A stretch of DNA of 64,000 nucleotides from Panicum virgatum (Eukaryota > Streptophyta > Magnoliopsida > Poales > Poaceae). The position numbers were made by a program, and so were the translations under genes. The first letter of the stretch is position 1. Each line of letters starts with the position of its first letter. Of the stretch, positions 46,701 to 58,700 are shown one piece after another. The notes below the pieces were generated by a model that saw only the letters and a program-made list of their open reading frames with translations, was not told where the DNA came from and did not search any database. The DNA lies in contig NC_053149.1 of NCBI RefSeq assembly GCF_016808335.1, forward strand, positions 35,852,118-35,916,117, written 5' to 3'.

Positions 46701-49700
46701 CGCCCTCATCCGCGTGGAGTCGGCCCAACGCGACGGCAAGGCGCCCGCCCCGGAGGACGTTGACGCCACGGAAGACTCCATCAACAACCAGCGGGACCAT
46801 GGTCCCAAGCCGCCACCGCGCCCCGAACCCCCGTTCCGGCCACCGCCACAACCGGAGCCCCCGTTCCGACCGCCGCCGCGGGATCGCTTCCGCGAGGCGG
46901 AGGATGACTACGTCGACTCCCACTTCCACCCGCGCGTCCGCCTCGAGTTCCCCATGTTCGACGGCAAGGAGGACCCGCTTCCGTGGCTGAACCGGTGCGA
47001 GACCTTCCGCGGCCAGAACACGCCGGAATGCCGCCGGGTCTGGTACGCCGCCATGCATCTCACCGGCACGGCGCAACTCTAGTATTGCCATCTGGAGCTC
47101 ACGGGCGGGACACCGTCGTGGCGCCGTTTCACCCAGCTCGTCCAACAGCTGTTTGGGCCGCCGATGACGGACAGTCCGGTGGGCGAACTGATGCTGCTCC
47201 GCCGCACGGACTCCGTCGAGGACTACACCGACAAGTTCCTATCCTACGCTTGCCGCGACGCCGACCTATCTGAACAACAGCTGGTTCAGATCTATACGGC
47301 GGGTCTGGTGAACCCATTGAAGACCGACGTCGCCCTGCGCAGGCCGGAGAGCCTCGACGACGCCATCATGTTGGCCCGCGCCTACGAGCAACGCCTGCAC
47401 CTTTCCTCGACAGACCCGTCAACAGGCCGCGGCGCCCGTTCAACGTCCCACGCGTCCTCGAGCTCTACGACACCAAAGCCGCTGCACCGGCCACAGCGTC
47501 GGTTTCTTCTGCAGCACCGGGGTCGGGCAAGTCCTCAGCCTTGTCCGCGACACTCCCTCGCCGTCGTCTCTCGCCCGCGGAGATGGCTCAACGGCGCGCC
47601 GACGGGCTATGCTACAATTGCAACGAGAAGTTCGTCTTGGGCCACCGCTGCAAGAAGTTGTTCGTCATCGAGGTGATCGGGTTCGACGTCGACGACGTGG
47701 TGGACGAGGAGATCGAGTGCCTGGCTCTCACGGGCGCCCACGACCAGCCGGGCATCTCACTGCACGCCGCCACGGGCGTTCGCGCGTGGGGGTGTCAAAA
47801 CCATGAAGGTCCACGTGCGCGTCGGCGATGCTGTGGCAGTCGCCCTTCTAGACTCCGGCTCGTCGCACAACTACATCGACATCCAGATGGCGCAGCGGGC
47901 GGGCGTCCACCTGACGGCACACACTGGCCTCTCGGTGGCCGTGGCAAATGGTGACCGCATCGTGTCCCCGGGGCGTGCTCTGGCCCAGAACGTGCGCATC
48001 GGCGGGGAGGCGTTCGACATCGACCTCTACGCCCTCCCCCTCGGCGAGTACGACATGGTGCTCGGGGTTCAGTGGCTGGGCACCCTAGGGCCCATCCTGT
48101 GGGACTTCGCAAAACATACCATGGCGTTCAAACGGAGCGACAAGCGCGTGTTGTGGCGCGGCATCGACACCACTCCGGGGTTCTCCGCAGCGGCGCTCTC
48201 GGGACCGGGCGACAACCTCATGGACGCCCTCCTGGAGGAGTTCGCAGGATTGTTCGTGGAGCCACAGGGACTTCCACTGCGCCGTCACCTCAGCCACCGC
48301 ATTCGTCTCAAGCAAGGCGTCGGTGCCGTAGCTGTCCGGCCCTACCGCTACGCGCACACGCAGAAGGACGAGTTGGAGCGGCAGTGCGACGAGATGCTGC
48401 GCCAGGGGGTCATCCGCCCCAGTTCGTTGGCTTTCTCGCCGGCGCTCCTCATTCGTAAGCCGGACGACATGTGGAGGTTTTGCGTCGACTACCGCGCCCT
48501 CAACGACGCCACGATCAAGGACAAGTTTCCCATCCCGGTGGTGGAGGAACTCCTGGATGAGCTGCGCGGCGCCGTGTTCTTCACCAAGCTCGACATGCGA
48601 TCCGGCTACCATCAAGTGCTGATGTTCCCGGCGGATGTGGAGAAGACGGCGTTCCGGACTCATCAGGGGCTATTTGAGTTCTTGGTGATGCCGTTCGGGC
48701 TCACCAACGCTCCGGCGACGTTCCAAGCACTGATGAATGACGTGCTCCATCCTTTCCTACGCCGGTTCGTTCTTGTGTTCTTCGACGACATATTAATCTA
48801 CAGCTCGTGGACGGAGCATCTCCGCCACGTTCACACGGTTTTGCGTACCCTGCAGGATAACCAGCTCTTCCTCAAGAAGAACAAGTGCGAGTTTGGGCGG
48901 TCGTCGGTGGCGTACCTTGGCCATGTCATCTCCGCCGAAGGTGTGGCCATGGATAAGCAGAAGGTGCAGGCGGTGCTGGATTGGCCGCCTCCCAAATCCC
49001 CGCATGCCGTGCACGGCTTCCTTGGGCTGGCGGGGTACTACCGCCGCTTCATCCGCGACTTCGGCACTATAGCAGCGCCGTTAACCGCGCTGCTCAAGGA
49101 GGGCTTCAGGTGGAACGAGGAGGCCGCGCGCGCGTTCCAGACACTCCAGCGCACACTCACGACGGCGCCCGTGCTCCAGCTGCCGGAGTTCGACTGGGAT
49201 TTCATCGTCGAGTGCGATGCGTCGGGGTCAGGCTTTGGCGCAGTGCTTCACCACGACGCTGGGCCGATCGCGTTCTTTAGCAAGCCCATCGCCCCGCGTC
49301 ACGCCAAGCTCGCTGCCTACGAGCGAGAATTGATCGGGCTCGTCCAGGCGATTCGGCATTGGCGCCCGTACCTGTGGGGGCGCTGCTTCGTGGTGCGCAC
49401 GGACCACCGGAGTCTTCGCTTCCTCCTCGACCAGCGCCTCACAACGATTCCACAGCACCAGTAGGCAAGCAAGCTGCTGGGGTTCGACTTCGTTGTGGAG
49501 TATAAGCCGGGCGCCATGAATGTCGTGGCCGACGCGTTGTCTCGCCGCGACGAAGGGCAAGGAGAGCTGCTGGCCCTGTCGGCTCCCCAATTTTCCCTCT
49601 TCGACGACATCCGGCAAGAAATCAATGGGGACAATGTCTTGTCCCAGCTACGGGATGCCATTCGGGGGGGGGGGGGGTGCCAAGCCGGAGCCTTGGTCTG

Positions 49701-52700
49701 TGGTGGACGGCCTTATTCTGTTCAAGGGGAGAGATTATGTGGCCGCAACGTCGGCCGCACGCCAAGCCATCCTGGAGCTCGTCCATGGCGCGGGGCAGGA
49801 GGGCGTGCACAAGACACTACACCGGCTGCGGGCTGATTTTCATCTTCCCAATGATCGTGTGGCTGTTCAGGACTTTGTTCGGGCGTGCTCCGTTTGCCAG
49901 CGCAACAAGGGTGAGCATCTTCACCCTGGTGGTCTTCTTCAGCCGCTCGGGGTTCCTACAGCGGTCTGGTCTGATGTGGCCATGGACTTCGTTGAGGCTC
50001 TTCCCAAGTTGAACGGCAAGACGGTGATCTTGACAGTGGTGGATCGGTTCTCTAAAGCGGCTCATTTCATTCCGCTGGGCCATCCTTACACGGCGACGAC
50101 GGTGGCCCGTGCGTTCTTTGCAGAGGTTGTTCGACTGCACGGGATTCCAGCGTCCATAGTCAGTGATCGCGATCCGGTGTTTACAAGTGCGTTCTGGCGC
50201 GAACTCTTTCGCTTGGCGGGCGTAAAGCTGAAGATGACATCTGCTTTCCATCCACAGTCAGATGGTCAGTCGGAGGTGACCAACAAGATAATAGCAATGT
50301 ACTTGAGGTGCTTGACTGGTGATCGCCCCCGTCAGTGGTTGGAGTGGCTGCCGTGGGCGGAATTCTGTTACAATTCGTCATACCAGCAGTCCATTAAAAC
50401 CTTGCCTTTTGAGTTGGTGTATGGGCATCCTCCTCCATCCGTTCGCTCTTATGTTCCTGGCGATGCGCGGCTGCCGGCGGTTGAGAAAGCTATGAAAGAC
50501 AGAGATGAGTTCTTGTCGGAAGTTCGTGACCGTCTGGAACAAAGCAGCACAAGGTTGCCTATGATCGCCATCACCGGGAGTTGCAGTTTTCTCCAGGCGA
50601 GTGGGTGTGGCTCCGGCTTCTTCATCGGCCGGTGGCATCGCTGCAGGTGAAAGGAAGGGGCAAGTTGGGGCCGAAGTTCTTTGGTCCTTTCAAGGTTGTC
50701 GATGTTGGAGTATATTGAGCCCATGTGTATAGAGGCCCATCTAGAGGCCCATGTGTTGGATCTATATATACCCACCCATTTAGGGTTGGAGGAATAGAGC
50801 AATAATTCCCGTCATTATGGTATCACTAGCCTAGGTTAGGGTTCCTCCTCTGTTTCCAGCCTCCTCTGTTTTCCCCTGTGCCCGCCGCCGCCGGCCATGG
50901 CCGGCCGGCCACCGGCCATGGCCGGCCGGCCGCCGGCCCCCCTCTTTCCCCCCTCCTCCTTCCCTCCCCTCCCTCCCTCCCCCTCTGCTCCCACTCGCGC
51001 GGATCTGGGCGCCCCGCCTGGATTTCCTGCAGCCGCCGCCGCCTCTGGCCCGCGTCCTGGCCCATGGTCCCGTTCCGCCGCCGCCCTTCCAGGGCCGGGC
51101 GCGGGCGCGGCGGGACCTGCGGGATCCGCCTAGGGTGCGGCCGCCGTCGCCCCTGCGGTGGTCCTAACCGCCGATCTGGGGCGCGGTGGTCCGGACGCGG
51201 CAGAACCCGCCGCTGCAGGGGCCGTCGGGGCGGCGCACCCCCTTGCTCCAGCCGCGGGCCCCGGCGCGGGTCCTCTGCAGCAGGCCCAGGAGCCGCCTCC
51301 CGTGGTGGAGCAGCCCATGGAGGCCGCCATGGCCGCCGCAGGTGCCGATCTGGCTGCCCTGCGGGCCGCAGTACAACTGCTGCAGGCCGCGGGCGCCGAT
51401 CCGGCGGTCCTACGGGCCGCAGCCCAGCTACTACACGCCGCGGGGGCTGCTCCTGAGGACGCGGCCGCCGATCCCGCCGTTGCTGCTGCCCACCGCGCCG
51501 CCATCGCCGCAGGCAAGCAGCCCGTCGTCGACGCCGCGTCCGACACTGCGTGGACCGGGCTCGGGATGCCGCCCGCGGATGCGCCGCTCTCCGCCATCGC
51601 CATCCGCGGGCAGCCGGCCGACGCCGCACTCGCCGCGGCCCTCCTCGCCGCCAAGTCGGAGGCTTCGGCGGCTCAGGAGCGGGTCCGTGCAGCTTCCCTC
51701 GCCTGGGAGCGTGAGCGCGCCACGGCCGACGCCCTCGCTCTCCGGGTCGCCGAGGCGGAGCGCTTCCTCCGCGTCTCTTCCGGCCGGCCCGTCGACCCCG
51801 AGCCCGGCGCCTCTTCCTCACGCCAGGCCCCGATCGCTGGAGCTGGAGCTCGGTACGACCCGACTGACCCCATGGTCGCCCAGCTCCACTTCCAGGCGGC
51901 CGGCGTCCAGAACATCAGGGCTCTGGTCTCCGTCCTCCTCGACCCCGCGTCCTCCTCCTACGGCCGCTGGCGGGACCAGGTCCTCCTCACCCTCCGCCAC
52001 TACGCCCTCGACGACCACGTCCTCATCGACTCGCCGATCGAGGCGCGGGACATGACGTGGCTGCGCCTCGACAGCGTCGCCCTGTCCTGGATCTTCGGGA
52101 CCATCTCCCTGGATCTTCAGGACCTCGTCAGGACACACGGTGGCACTGCGCGGCAGGCCTGGGTGGCGCTCGAGGGGCAGTTCCTCGGCAACGCCGAGTA
52201 CCGCGCCCTCCAGCTCGACGCCACCTTCCGCACCTTCGTGCAGGGGGACCTCTCCGTCGGTGAGTACTGCCGGCGGATGAAGAGTATGGCCGATGCTCTT
52301 CACGACCTCGGGGATCCAGTGTCCGATCGGGTCTTGGTGCTCAATGTCCTACGGGGACTGAGCAGCACCTACGACCACCTGAAGGGCTGGATCGCCCGCC
52401 AGAGGCCCTTCCCCACCTTCCTGCAGGTCCGGGACGACCTCGCCCTCGAGGAGATCACTAGGGGTCTCGCGCCCGGATCGTCCTCGCCTACCCCCGCCGC
52501 GCTCGTTGCTACTCCACCGACCTCCTCCACTGTTCCTACTCCCGCTGGGCAGACCGGAGGAGGGGGGGGGGGGCGTGAACGTCGCCGGCGACGGGGTGGT
52601 GGTGGTGGCACTGGTGGCCCTGCTTCTGGGAACACCGGTACCGGTGGGGGCCGTCGGGGCGGCGCACCGACACCGGCTCGGGCTCCCGCTCCCGCCCCTG

Positions 52701-55700
52701 CCGCAGGAGGTACGCCCTGGCCATCCTTCAGCAACCCATGGTCAGGGCGCATCTCGATGTGGCCGTTCCAGGGTCCGGGAGGGGGGCCTCGTCCTCAGCT
52801 CCAGCCGGCGGCCATGTTCACTGGCGCTGCTCCACTCTTCGCGCCTTCCTGGACCCCGCCCGCTCAGCCCAGCCAGCAGCCGACCTGGCCTGGGGGGGTG
52901 GGACCAGGCCGCTCTGGCACAGTCCTTCATCACCATGGGACTGACGCCGCCGACCAGCACCGAGTGGATCGCCGATTCGGGCGCCTCGTTCCACACCACT
53001 CCTGATGCTGGTATCCTCTCTTCTGTCCGACCCCCACACCCCTCTTGTCCTTCTTCTATCATGGTTGGTGATGGGTCTTGCCTTCCTGTCACTGCCGTGG
53101 GTTCTGCTCCTCGACTTCCTACTGTTCTTGTTGCTCCTCAAATGGTTCACAACCTTCTTTCTATTCGCCAGTTTACTGCTGACAACTCCTGTTCTATCGA
53201 ATTTGACTCCTCTGGTCTTACACTCTTACTGTGAAGGATTCGGCTTCCCGGCGTCCGCTCTCCGATGTGACAGCCCGGGGCCCCTTTACACTCTTCGGCT
53301 TCCTGCTTCCGCTGTCTCACCTTCGGCTTCTTCGTCTTCTGCTTTTGCCGTGACGCCTTCTTCCACCACCTGGCACCGCCGGCTTGGTCACCCCGGCCGC
53401 GACGTTTTGGCTCAGCTCCGCCGTAGTACCAATGTTCCATGTACTAGGGGCTCCTGCTGAGCACCTCTGTCATGCGTGCCAGTTAGGTCGTCATGTTAGA
53501 CTTCCGTTTTCTGTTTCTTCTTTGCATGCTGCGCATGCATTTGATCTCATTCACTGTGACCTGTGGACATCTCCTGTACTCAGCATGTATGGCTATAGAT
53601 ATTATCTGGTCATTGTTGATGATTTCTCTCATTACTCTTGGACTTTCCCTTTGCGCGTCAAGTCTGAGACCTTCCCCACCCTCCTCCACTTCTTTGCCTG
53701 GGTGTCCACTCAGTTCGGCCTCACCGTTAAGGCCGTCCAGTGTGACAACGGGCGGGAGTTCGATAACTCCACCTCCCGGTCTTTCTTCCTGTCTCGGGGT
53801 GTTCAGCTGCGTATGTCTTGTCCGTATACCTCTCCTCAGAACGGCAAGGCTGAGCGGATGATTCGCACGACGAATGATGTCGTGCGCACCCTTCTGATCC
53901 AGGCTTCTCTTCCCCCGCGCTTCTAGGCTGAGAGCCTCCACACCGCCACCTACCTGCTCAACCGCCTTCCGTCCACTGCTTCTCCTGCTCCCACACCACA
54001 CCATGCTCTTTTCGGTACCCCTCCTCGCTACGACCACCTTCGGGTCTTCGAGTGTGCGTGTTACCCTAACACTTCCGCCACCGCTTCTCACAAGCTGGCG
54101 CCCCGCTCGACTCGTTGTGTGTTCCTTGGGTACTCCCCTGACCACAAGGGGTACCGATGCTTTGACCTCACCTCTCGCCGCATTCTGATCTCCCGACACG
54201 TCGTCTTCGACGAGTCGGATTTCCCCTACTCCACTTCTTCCACACCTTCACCTGATCCTGAGCTGGCGTCCCTGTTTCCGACTGACCCGGTGGTCCAGCC
54301 ACCGTTACCTGTCTGTCCTTTTCCTGCAGGTTTTCCCGGCGCACCAGCACCACTCCCAGTGATCCCTGCAGCGCCGAGCGCGGCCCCGGTGCCCGCGGTC
54401 GCGCCACGCGCGGCCCCCGGACCTCCGGTCGTGCCGCGCACGGACCCGGTGTCTTCCCCTGCACCTGAGCGGTACGCTCCGCCGGTGCAGGTGTACCGGC
54501 GTCGTCCGACGCCGAACCCGGCACCGCAGCGGTACGCTGAGCCGGTGCAGGTGTACCGGCGTCGTTCCGCGTCAACACCGGCGCCGCCTCCTGCTCCGGA
54601 GGCTCCTGCGACGCCGACACCGGAGCCGTCGCCGTCGCCGCCTCCTCCGGCTCCCTCTCGAGCAGAGTCGAAGGTGTACCACCCGCCGGTCATCCATCGG
54701 GATCCTCGACATATCCATCCCATGGTGACTCGGCGGATGGCGTCCCAGGCCGCGACTCTCTCCGCCACCGAGAGAGAGCCGCGGGTCTCTCCGGTACCCT
54801 CCTCTGTCCGCGACGCCTTGGCAGATCCTCACTGGCGTCGCGCGATGGAAGAGGAGTACGCGGCTCTTCTTGCCAACCAGACGTGGGACCTCGTGCCGCG
54901 TCCGTCTGGTTGCAATGTGGTGACTGGCAAGTGGATCTGGACGCATAAGCGTCGGGCTGACGGCACACTGGAGCGCTACAAGGCTCGCTGGGTTCTCCGG
55001 GGGTTCACTCAGCGGCCTGGTGTGGATTATGATGAGACTTTCAGCCCGGTCGTGAAGCCCGCTACGGTGCGCACGGTCCTCTCACTTGCGCTCTCGCGTA
55101 CTTGGCCTGTGCACCAGCTGGACGTGAAGAATGCATTTCTTCACGGCACCTTGTCAGAGACAGTTTACTGCTCTCAGCCTACGGGATTTGTGGACTCGAG
55201 TCGTCCGGATATGGTCTGCCGGCTCAACAAGTCTCTCTATGGACTGAAGCAGGCTCCACGGGCTTGGTACTCTCGGTTCGCCACGTTCTTGCTGACACTG
55301 GGGTTCACCGAGGCTAAGTCTGATACGTCTCTCTTCATCTACCACCGTGGGGATGAGACGGCATATCTGCTGCTATATGTCGATGACATTGTGCTCACAG
55401 CTTCCAGTCAGCAGTTGCTTCAGAGTGTCATCTCCTCTCTGCACCAGGAGTTCGCTATGAAGGATCTTGGTCAGCTCCACCACTTCTTGGGCGTCACTGT
55501 TGAGCCATGCCAGTCTGGTCTCCTTCTGCACCAGCGGCAGTACGCCCTCGATATTCTGGAGCGGGCTGGGATGACTGATTGCAAGCCCTGCTCCACTCCA
55601 GTCGACACTCAGGCGAAACTGTCTGCTGATCTGGGTGATCCGGTGGCTGACCCTACAGCCTACCGGAGTCTGGCCGACGCTTTGCAGTATCTCACCTTCA

Positions 55701-58700
55701 CCAGGCCGGACCTCACCTACGCTGTTCAGCAGGTCTGTCTCCACATGCATGATCCCCGGGAGTCACACCTTGCTGCGCTGAAGCGTCTCCTCCGGTACGT
55801 CCGTGGCACTGTGGACCTCGGCCTGGTACTTCACCGCTCGTCCTCTGCTGAGCTGGTGGTCTACACTGACGCTGACTGGGCTTGCTGCCCGGACACTCGT
55901 CGCTCCACCTCTGGCTATGCCGTCTTCCTGGGCGGCAACCTGGTCTCCTGGTCGTCCAAGCGGCAGCCGGTTGTCTCCCGCTCCAGTGCCGAGGCGGAGT
56001 ACCGGGCTGTCGCTAACGGCGTGGCGGATGCGTCCTGGCTGCGACAGCTCTTGGCGGAGCTCCACAGCCCGCTCGCCAAGAGCACGCTCGTCTACTGCGA
56101 CAACGTCAGCGCCGTGTATCTCTCCATCAACCCCGTCCAGCATCAGCGGACGAAGCACGTGGAGATCGACCTACACTTCGTGCGCGACAGAGTCGCCATC
56201 GGCGATGTTCGGGTACTCCATGTCCCGACTACCTCCCAGTTTGCTGACATCTTCACGAAGGGGCTGCCCTCGTCGACCTTTTCGGAGTTTCGATCCAGCC
56301 TCAACGTAGCCGGTGGCTAGTTGTGGCTGCGGGGGGGGGGGGGGGGTATTAGCTCTTTTTGTGCTCTACTTGTACTCTCATCTTGTCCAGTCTTGAACAC
56401 CGCTGCGTCGGTTGTTCAGACTGCGGGGGGGGGTGTTAGCTTTCTTGTTGTCCAGTCTTGAACACCGCTGCGCCGGTAGTTCAGATTGCGGGGGGGGGGG
56501 GGGGGGGGGTGTTGGAGTATATTGAGCCCATGTGTATAGAGGCCCATGTGTTGGATCTATATATACCCACCCATCTAGGGTTGGAGGAATAGAGCAATAA
56601 TTCCCGTCATTAGTCGAGCGTATAGGGGATGTGGCATACAGGCTTGAGTTGCCCGCTGGAGCACGCATACATGATGTCTTCCATGTGGGTTTACTCAAGA
56701 AGTTCTATGGGGAGCCGCCGTCTCAGACCCCTGAGTTACCTTTGATCCAGCATGGCCGTGTGGTAGTGGAGCCTGAGGAGGTGTTGCGCGGCCGGTTAGC
56801 TCGTGGACAGCGTGAAGTTCTTGCTCGGTGGAAGGGTGCTCCGGCTGCTGAGACCTCTTGGGTGGCGCTGGATGATTTTTGCGAGCAATTCCCTAGCTTC
56901 CAGCTCGAGGACGAGCTGCTTCTCCAGGGAGGGAGAGATGTCATGTGGGGACTCGGCTATAGTAGGCACAATAGGAGGCAATAGGCAGCCTGAGATTTGA
57001 TTCCTAGTTGAGTTAGTTGGAGTTTGTTTAGGAGTCGGTTTGTATGGCATTATATAAGCCAAGGTTTAGGGAGGGAGAATTAGGCTCTAGATTGCATCTA
57101 TCTGTAAGCGGGCCCTGCCTCCCTGGTGCGGCGTCGAGCCACCACGGCTCCGCCGCGCCGGCGAGGTCCAGGACCGCGTCCTGCTACTTCATTCAAATAC
57201 AATCTCCATCGTAATCCTTCCTCTAACACCGTCATCCGTGACATATACAGTTGATAGCTGAAGCATTTGATTATTCCATGATATTTTTCCCTTTGATAAT
57301 GGAGAGGTAATAAGTCCTTGGTAAGAACAATCCTTTAGTTCTGTACAATGTGCATGTTCTGAAGAATTGTTAATTGAAAGCTTGAGTTGGTATGTGGCAA
57401 AGAGATTAATTCTAGATAAAGAAGAGTGTGTTGTAATCATAGAAAGGAAGCTGAAGTATGTACGTTCTAATGCTTTTATTCTCATACAGGAAAATGGAAT
57501 ACCTCTATTCAGAGATGGAAGCGAAGTTGAAGTGAGTCGGTCTGTAGAAACCTTTGGCAAATACTGGAGTCCAGCTATTATTCTGAAAGTAATTGGTGCT
57601 ACAAGTTTCTTAGTACAATACAAAGATGTAAGAGAGGATGGAGAACAGGTTACTGAGATTCTAGATTCTCAATATATTCGGCCATCACGAAAGATCATTC
57701 ATATGGACTCTAAGTATAGGTTTCCTCCATCTTCGCATGTGGAGGTCTTTCATGAAGGTAGCTGGTGGACTGGCGCTATTTTAGAGATTTTGGACAATGA
57801 ATCTCCCAAAAAGTATGTTGTTAAAATCAAGAGTGAAGATGCAGACATGGATGATTTGGAATGTGTGGATTTGTTGACTGTTGACCATACACAGCTAAGA
57901 CCAAAATACAACTGGTATCGTGGAAAGTGGGTGCGCTTTTTGACAGAGGTACATATAATTTTCATTGCATGTGTTTATGTGCTCTGCTTTGCCTTCTTTT
58001 AGGCATGTATGATGTTCTTTTACTTACTGAATGGTTGAATGTGGCTAAGTTTTGCAAGAGTCTGTACTATTACTATATGACAATCTCAATATTAACTTCT
58101 TAGAGCATTGTCCATTTGCTCAAACGTACCTTTGTGCATTGTTTGTGTTATGATCAGTGACACCTTCCATCTATTGCTTGATCTTATTAATTGGCTCATT
58201 TCAGCTTGGGCTTGATTTTAAGTTTTCACTATTACAAAAACCAATTATCTAAATACAAAGTGGGAACATTTAATACTTCTTTGACATGGTTAGAATATTG
58301 TATTCTGTAAATCACATTAAAATTACTTTATTCCTTCACTCATTTCAATTATAATGACCTCATAATTAGTTCCTAGCTGTAACCAAAGCAAATTATGGGC
58401 TTCCAGATTCCTGAGCTATGGTATATTGATGAGTTATTTTTCACTATATTAGTTTTTTGATCTAGAATATCTCATGTGATGTCTGTTCCGTTTCAGAAAC
58501 CTGCTAATAGAGGGCCACAATTAACACCCTGGAAAAGGCCACTTTCTGCTGCGTTGGCCGCATGTAGTGACAGTGTTGAACTTACTCTGTCGGCACCATG
58601 TAACGACAGTGAAGAGATCAGAGATGAACCTGGTTCTTATCTTAAGGAGATCAACAGTGAAGATGTAGTATTGAAAAAGTTTTGTCCTGACTTAGTGGTG

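Larger units (their letters stand above)
50703..56612 (+). mobile_element. Copia LTR retrotransposon (copy 2), nested in the gypsy element
   Basis: LTRs 50703-50817 (115 bp) and 56510-56612 (103 bp) begin TGTTGGAG and end CATTA. They are flanked by gtcga (50698-50702 and 56613-56617), and removing the insert rejoins the gypsy pol. The primer-binding site TGGTATCAC directly follows the 5' LTR. The LTRs differ by one substitution and loss of a 12-bp unit that is tandemly repeated in the 5' LTR. It is the same family as copy 1 at 16.9 kb but retains gag. Confidence 0.96.
46162..57243 (+). mobile_element. Ty3/gypsy LTR retrotransposon (chromovirus-like), interrupted by copia copy 2
   Basis: LTRs at 46162-46468 (307 bp) and 56939-57243 (305 bp) have TGTCATG...GTGACA ends. 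They are flanked by a perfect 5-bp duplication, tatac (46157-46161 and 57244-57248). A primer-binding-site-like ttggtatcag lies just after the 5' LTR. The LTRs differ at about nine positions plus a small indel, mostly transitions. The element is in the same orientation as the host gene. Without the copia insert it would be about 5.2 kb. Confidence 0.96.

Noticed and set aside
50826..51821. 331-codon minus-strand Arg/Pro-rich frame
   Set aside because: Antisense shadow of the copia gag frame at 50897-53005.
46157..57248. Gypsy and copia open frames treated as separate host genes
   Set aside because: LTR pairs, PBS and TSDs show that all frames between belong to two nested retrotransposons.
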